Origin: Scybalousia_A sp045221575
Lineage (GTDB): Bacteria; Bacteroidota; Bacteroidia; Bacteroidales; P3
Length of the DNA: 33,547 nt
Reading direction: 5' to 3'
NCBI GenBank assembly: GCA_045221575.1
Contig: JBGUWU010000009.1
Span: 1 to 33,547 of the forward strand
Part shown: positions 32,315 to 33,547 of the stretch, in pieces
Layout: each line of letters starts with the position of its first letter
How positions within the stretch are numbered: position 1 is the first letter of the stretch
The notes under the pieces: generated by a model
The model's input: only the letters and a program-made list of their open reading frames with translations
Databases searched by the model: none
Told to the model about the DNA's origin: nothing
Position numbers and translations under genes: made by a program

Positions 32315-33547
32315 ATGAGATGGAAATTAATATTATTTATCTGCTTAGCAGTATTTTTGCAAACTATAGCCTTTGCTCAGATGCAAGGAGTTATAACAAA
32401 TAGTAGCGAGAGGTTTTCACGTGCTATTCAACCAGAAGTTAATACTATAAAGGTAGAAAAACTTGATAATGAAAATATTATCACACTCTGTAGAGAGAGT
32501 AATATTTCTTACTTTTGTAAGACAACTTTAAATAGTTCTACAGTTGATTACGGTATAATTCCTCAAAATCTTGATGTTTTTGATTTTAAGATATACAATG
32601 AAGAATACATAATAATGTGCGGCCAATATAGTGGTTATGGATTTATAGGAAAAATAAAGATAAGTGACCTTTTTGCCGGTGTCGGACAATTGGAATACTA
32701 TTCTGTACCTGTTGTTTCTGTACTATATAAAATTGATTATTATTTAGACCACGAGCATCTAAAAGTTGCTACACTTGGTCATGATGGTTTGTCCTATTAT
32801 TTTGTTGACTACGATTTATCAGATATATCTATTCCATACTATTATTACAAGACAGATTATACTTTGTATGATTTAACACAAACACAAAATTATATTTCAA
32901 TAGTTTTTTCAAAACCAGTGCTACATGAATTTGGGATAATGAGACATGATAAAACAAATATATTTAACTGCCAAAGTCAGATGTGGGCTTTTGCAGGAGG
33001 TGCAGCCTTTGAATATACTTGTGGTGCAAGGAAACCAGAAAAGCAAGATCCTTGTTATTTAATAGAGAACGTTGATAACAGCAATGATGTTTTTGTAGCA
33101 GTTGCTTTGCAGGATCATCCATACGAATCTACGGGTCATTCTATTGTGGTATATGATATAAAAGTGAGTTCTTGGTTTTTATCATTCACGCAGATAATAC
33201 AAACCGCAGGTAAACCAAAACTAAAAGATATGGAGTATTGTCCTATAGATAATAGTCTTAATATTGTAAGCAATGTAAATATAGACAATAATACTAATAA
33301 TTATCCTATAAGTAATGGCTATAGTGGCAGATCGGATATAGATGTAATACATAAACTGAGAAGATATGTTACGGGCAATATAGAATTAATCGTACCTTCT
33401 AATAGTGCAGATATGAATAACTGCTTAAATAGCATAGCAAAGTATGGGGATAATTATTACATTGTAGCCGGTAAATACAAAAATACAGGTTCATTGTATT
33501 GGTTTGACAGAGAACATACTCTACAGAACAATAATGGTGGTTGTTAT
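32315..33547 (+). CDS. Exported protein of unknown function, C-terminus beyond the window
   Basis: An open frame runs from the ATG at 32315 for 411 codons to the window edge with no stop. Residues 1-22 form a signal peptide ending IAFAQ, so the protein is exported. The mature part is rich in Tyr, Asn, Asp and Ile with alternating hydrophobic strands and recurring segments such as FDFKIYNEEYIIMCGQYSG and AKYGDNYYIVAGKYKN, which look like blades of a beta-propeller, and a Cys cluster (FNCQSQ; YTCGARK; DPCYL). I do not recognise a family. Other exported proteins of this window use T9SS domains, so a sorting domain may lie beyond the edge. The start is supported by the strong promoter 27 nt upstream. 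Confidence 0.8.
   Translation, partial: MRWKLILFICLAVFLQTIAFAQMQGVITNSSERFSRAIQPEVNTIKVEKLDNENIITLCRESNISYFCKTTLNSSTVDYGIIPQNLDVFDFKIYNEEYIIMCGQYSGYGFIGKIKISDLFAGVGQLEYYSVPVVSVLYKIDYYLDHEHLKVATLGHDGLSYYFVDYDLSDISIPYYYYKTDYTLYDLTQTQNYISIVFSKPVLHEFGIMRHDKTNIFNCQSQMWAFAGGAAFEYTCGARKPEKQDPCYLIENVDNSNDVFVAVALQDHPYESTGHSIVVYDIKVSSWFLSFTQIIQTAGKPKLKDMEYCPIDNSLNIVSNVNIDNNTNNYPISNGYSGRSDIDVIHKLRRYVTGNIELIVPSNSADMNNCLNSIAKYGDNYYIVAGKYKNTGSLYWFDREHTLQNNNGGCY

Overview
The window looks like a chromosomal segment from a low-GC Bacteroidota, most likely a Bacteroidales relative known only from metagenomes. Four things point there. Most promoters carry the Bacteroidota TAnnTTTG -7 element. There is no Shine-Dalgarno pattern. 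Several exported proteins end in type IX secretion (T9SS) sorting domains. The housekeeping genes (EF-G2 paralogue, flotillin FloA with NfeD, a GDE/GT4/GH57 polyglucan operon, MurA with Asp in place of Cys) fit that phylum. No phage, transposase, integrase or CRISPR genes are visible.

Layout. Positions 1-317 are non-coding and hold an array of A-tract/T-tract units phased at 21 bp. Positions 318-5807 form a secretion-flavoured block: a T9SS type B adhesin-like protein, an M1-type metallopeptidase with a type A sorting domain, an ECF sigma factor, and a membrane protein that resembles an anti-sigma factor but ends in a CHU_C (T9SS type B) domain. Next come a Lys/Thr-rich cytosolic protein, RluD-type pseudouridine synthase (minus strand), a DUF1015 protein, tRNA-Leu(CAA) and an EF-G2-like translation factor. 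Positions 11965-15538 probably form an operon: argS, clpS, nfeD, floA. On the minus strand, murA, an arginase-fold protein and an NtrC-like regulator are closely spaced (19344 to 15624), and debranching enzyme, GT4 glycosyltransferase and GH57 amylase form a polyglucan operon (24095 to 19634). The plus strand then has gyrB, a Tyr/Lys/Asn-rich lipoprotein, ruvB, a 1001-residue CUB/P-domain/PKD/CHU_C surface protein and the start of another exported protein cut by the window edge.

Two signals stand out. (1) Four intergenic arrays (about 1-135, 11744-11850, 19445-19630, 24151-24252) share one grammar: a short A-run, a six-base core and a short T-run, repeated every 19-22 bp, mostly exactly 21. 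Cores are nearly identical in one array and all different in others. Each array lies just upstream of the promoter of the next gene. (2) The ECF sigma gene and the 1001-residue CHU_C surface-protein gene, 24.6 kb apart, share a gap-free 49-bp promoter-region match (36 identities, with blocks of 10/10 and 15/15 at identical spacing). The protein encoded just after the sigma factor carries a CHU_C domain like that of the presumed target. I infer an ECF sigma/anti-sigma circuit linked to T9SS cargo, possibly sensing sorting-domain traffic.

All assignments come from reading the sequence and remembered family motifs; no database search was run.
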